From NCBI GenBank assembly GCA_016778825.1, contig JADHOU010000100.1, forward strand, positions 1 through 5,900: DNA of 5,900 bases. The letters are read 5' to 3'. The position numbers were made by a program, and so were the translations under genes. Below, piece after piece: positions 5,417-5,900 of this stretch. The notes below the pieces were generated by a model. That model had not been told where the DNA came from and searched no databases. It saw nothing but the letters and a program-made list of their open reading frames with translations. Position 1 is the stretch's first letter; every line of letters starts with the position of its first letter. Source of the DNA: Candidatus Puniceispirillum sp. Lineage in GTDB: Bacteria > Pseudomonadota > Alphaproteobacteria > Puniceispirillales > Puniceispirillaceae.

Positions 5417-5900
5417 CTAGCTTTCGAGAAAGCTACGCAATTTACGCGACCGTGACGGATGCTTTAGCTTACGAAGCGCCTTGGCCTCGATTTGCCGGAT
5501 ACGTTCGCGTGTCACGCTAAATTGCTGGCCCACTTCTTCAAGCGTGTGATCAGTATTCATGCCAATGCCAAACCGCATGCGCAAGACGCGTTCTTCACGC
5601 GCTGTCAGGCTGGCCAGAACCCGCGTTGTGGTTTCGCGCAAATTGGCATGGATGGCGGCATCAAGCGGCTGCACGGCATTTTTATCTTCGATGAAATCAC
5701 CAAGATGGCTGTCTTCTTCATCGCCAATTGGAGTTTCAAGGCTGATTGGCTCTTTGGCAATCTTCAAAACCTTGCGCACTTTATCAATCGGCATTGACAG
5801 TTTTTCGGCAAGCTCTTCAGGCGTTGGCTCGCGGCCAATTTCATGCAGCATCTGGCGCGAAGTGCGAACCAGCTTATTGATTGTTTCGATCATATGAACC
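5417..5900 (-). CDS. rpoD: RNA polymerase primary sigma factor RpoD (sigma-70), C-terminal part; 5' end outside window
   Basis: The visible 160 residues are the carboxyl end of the housekeeping sigma factor, which directs core RNA polymerase to -10/-35 promoters. The frame stays open through the right edge ([12 protein letters not shown], continuing the [12 protein letters not shown] segment of region 3.0), so the ATG at 5893 is internal. Region 3 follows with [13 protein letters not shown] and [15 protein letters not shown], then the sigma-finger segment [14 protein letters not shown]. Region 4 begins near [15 protein letters not shown], and the helix-turn-helix of region 4.2, which contacts the -35 element, is [20 protein letters not shown], followed by [13 protein letters not shown]. 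The protein ends RSFLES, close to the E. coli ending RSFLDD, so the 3' end is complete. Similarity to E. coli RpoD is very high through this part, leaving little doubt that it is the primary rather than an alternative sigma factor. A CAU tRNA gene follows on the same strand. Confidence 0.98.
   Translation of the reverse strand, partial: VHMIETINKLVRTSRQMLHEIGREPTPEELAEKLSMPIDKVRKVLKIAKEPISLETPIGDEEDSHLGDFIEDKNAVQPLDAAIHANLRETTTRVLASLTAREERVLRMRFGIGMNTDHTLEEVGQQFSVTRERIRQIEAKALRKLKHPSRSRKLRSFLES
5418..5435 (-). repeat. Perfect 8-base inverted repeat across the rpoD stop codon
   Basis: TAGCTTTC (5418-5425) and GAAAGCTA (5428-5435) are exact inverted copies around a two-base centre. In rpoD mRNA this could form a hairpin of about seven pairs with a CUCG loop covering the last codons and the stop. 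No T-tract follows, so it is not a standard intrinsic terminator; the coding sequence for SFLES accounts for part of the symmetry. Confidence 0.5.

Overview
The window is about 53% GC by eye, gene-dense and typical of an alphaproteobacterium. The evidence is an RpoD carboxyl end of the usual bacterial type, an RHH_4-type small protein, a TrmA/RlmD-family RNA methyltransferase of the alphaproteobacterial style, and a tRNA with a CAU anticodon beside rpoD. Preference for codons such as CTT, GAT and AGC at moderate GC would fit marine lineages such as SAR116, but that placement is only a guess.

Left part, plus strand. The window opens inside a 5-methyluridine RNA methyltransferase gene whose true start lies upstream; its reading frame is open from base 3 and includes the end of a TRAM-like domain. 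A small ribbon-helix-helix protein gene follows (about 1359-1601). It has short tandem repeats on both sides: a 15-base periodic array upstream (1283-1335) and an 18-base array downstream (1593-1646) that contains the stop codon of the gene. Next come a class I glutamine amidotransferase-like protein (1705-2427) and, 61 bases later, a stand-alone hydantoinase/oxoprolinase family protein (2489-4492). These two may form an operon. Both families act on gamma-glutamyl or cyclic amide chemistry, but the substrate cannot be read from the sequence.

Right part, minus strand. A hypothetical gene converges on the hydantoinase-like gene (4506-4963). It appears to be split by a one-base frameshift near 4855-4860, so it is either a pseudogene or carries a sequence error. 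Then follow about 280 bases with no convincing gene, a 77-base tRNA with CAU anticodon (5243-5319) whose acceptor stem looks like the lysidine-modified isoleucine tRNA rather than methionine tRNA, and the 3' end of rpoD, the housekeeping sigma factor gene, which runs off the right edge.

Most of the window is ordinary chromosomal housekeeping. I see no mobile element, CRISPR array or clear defence system. The points worth a second look are the in-frame tandem repeats around the ribbon-helix-helix gene, the amidotransferase/hydantoinase pair, and the frameshifted hypothetical gene.
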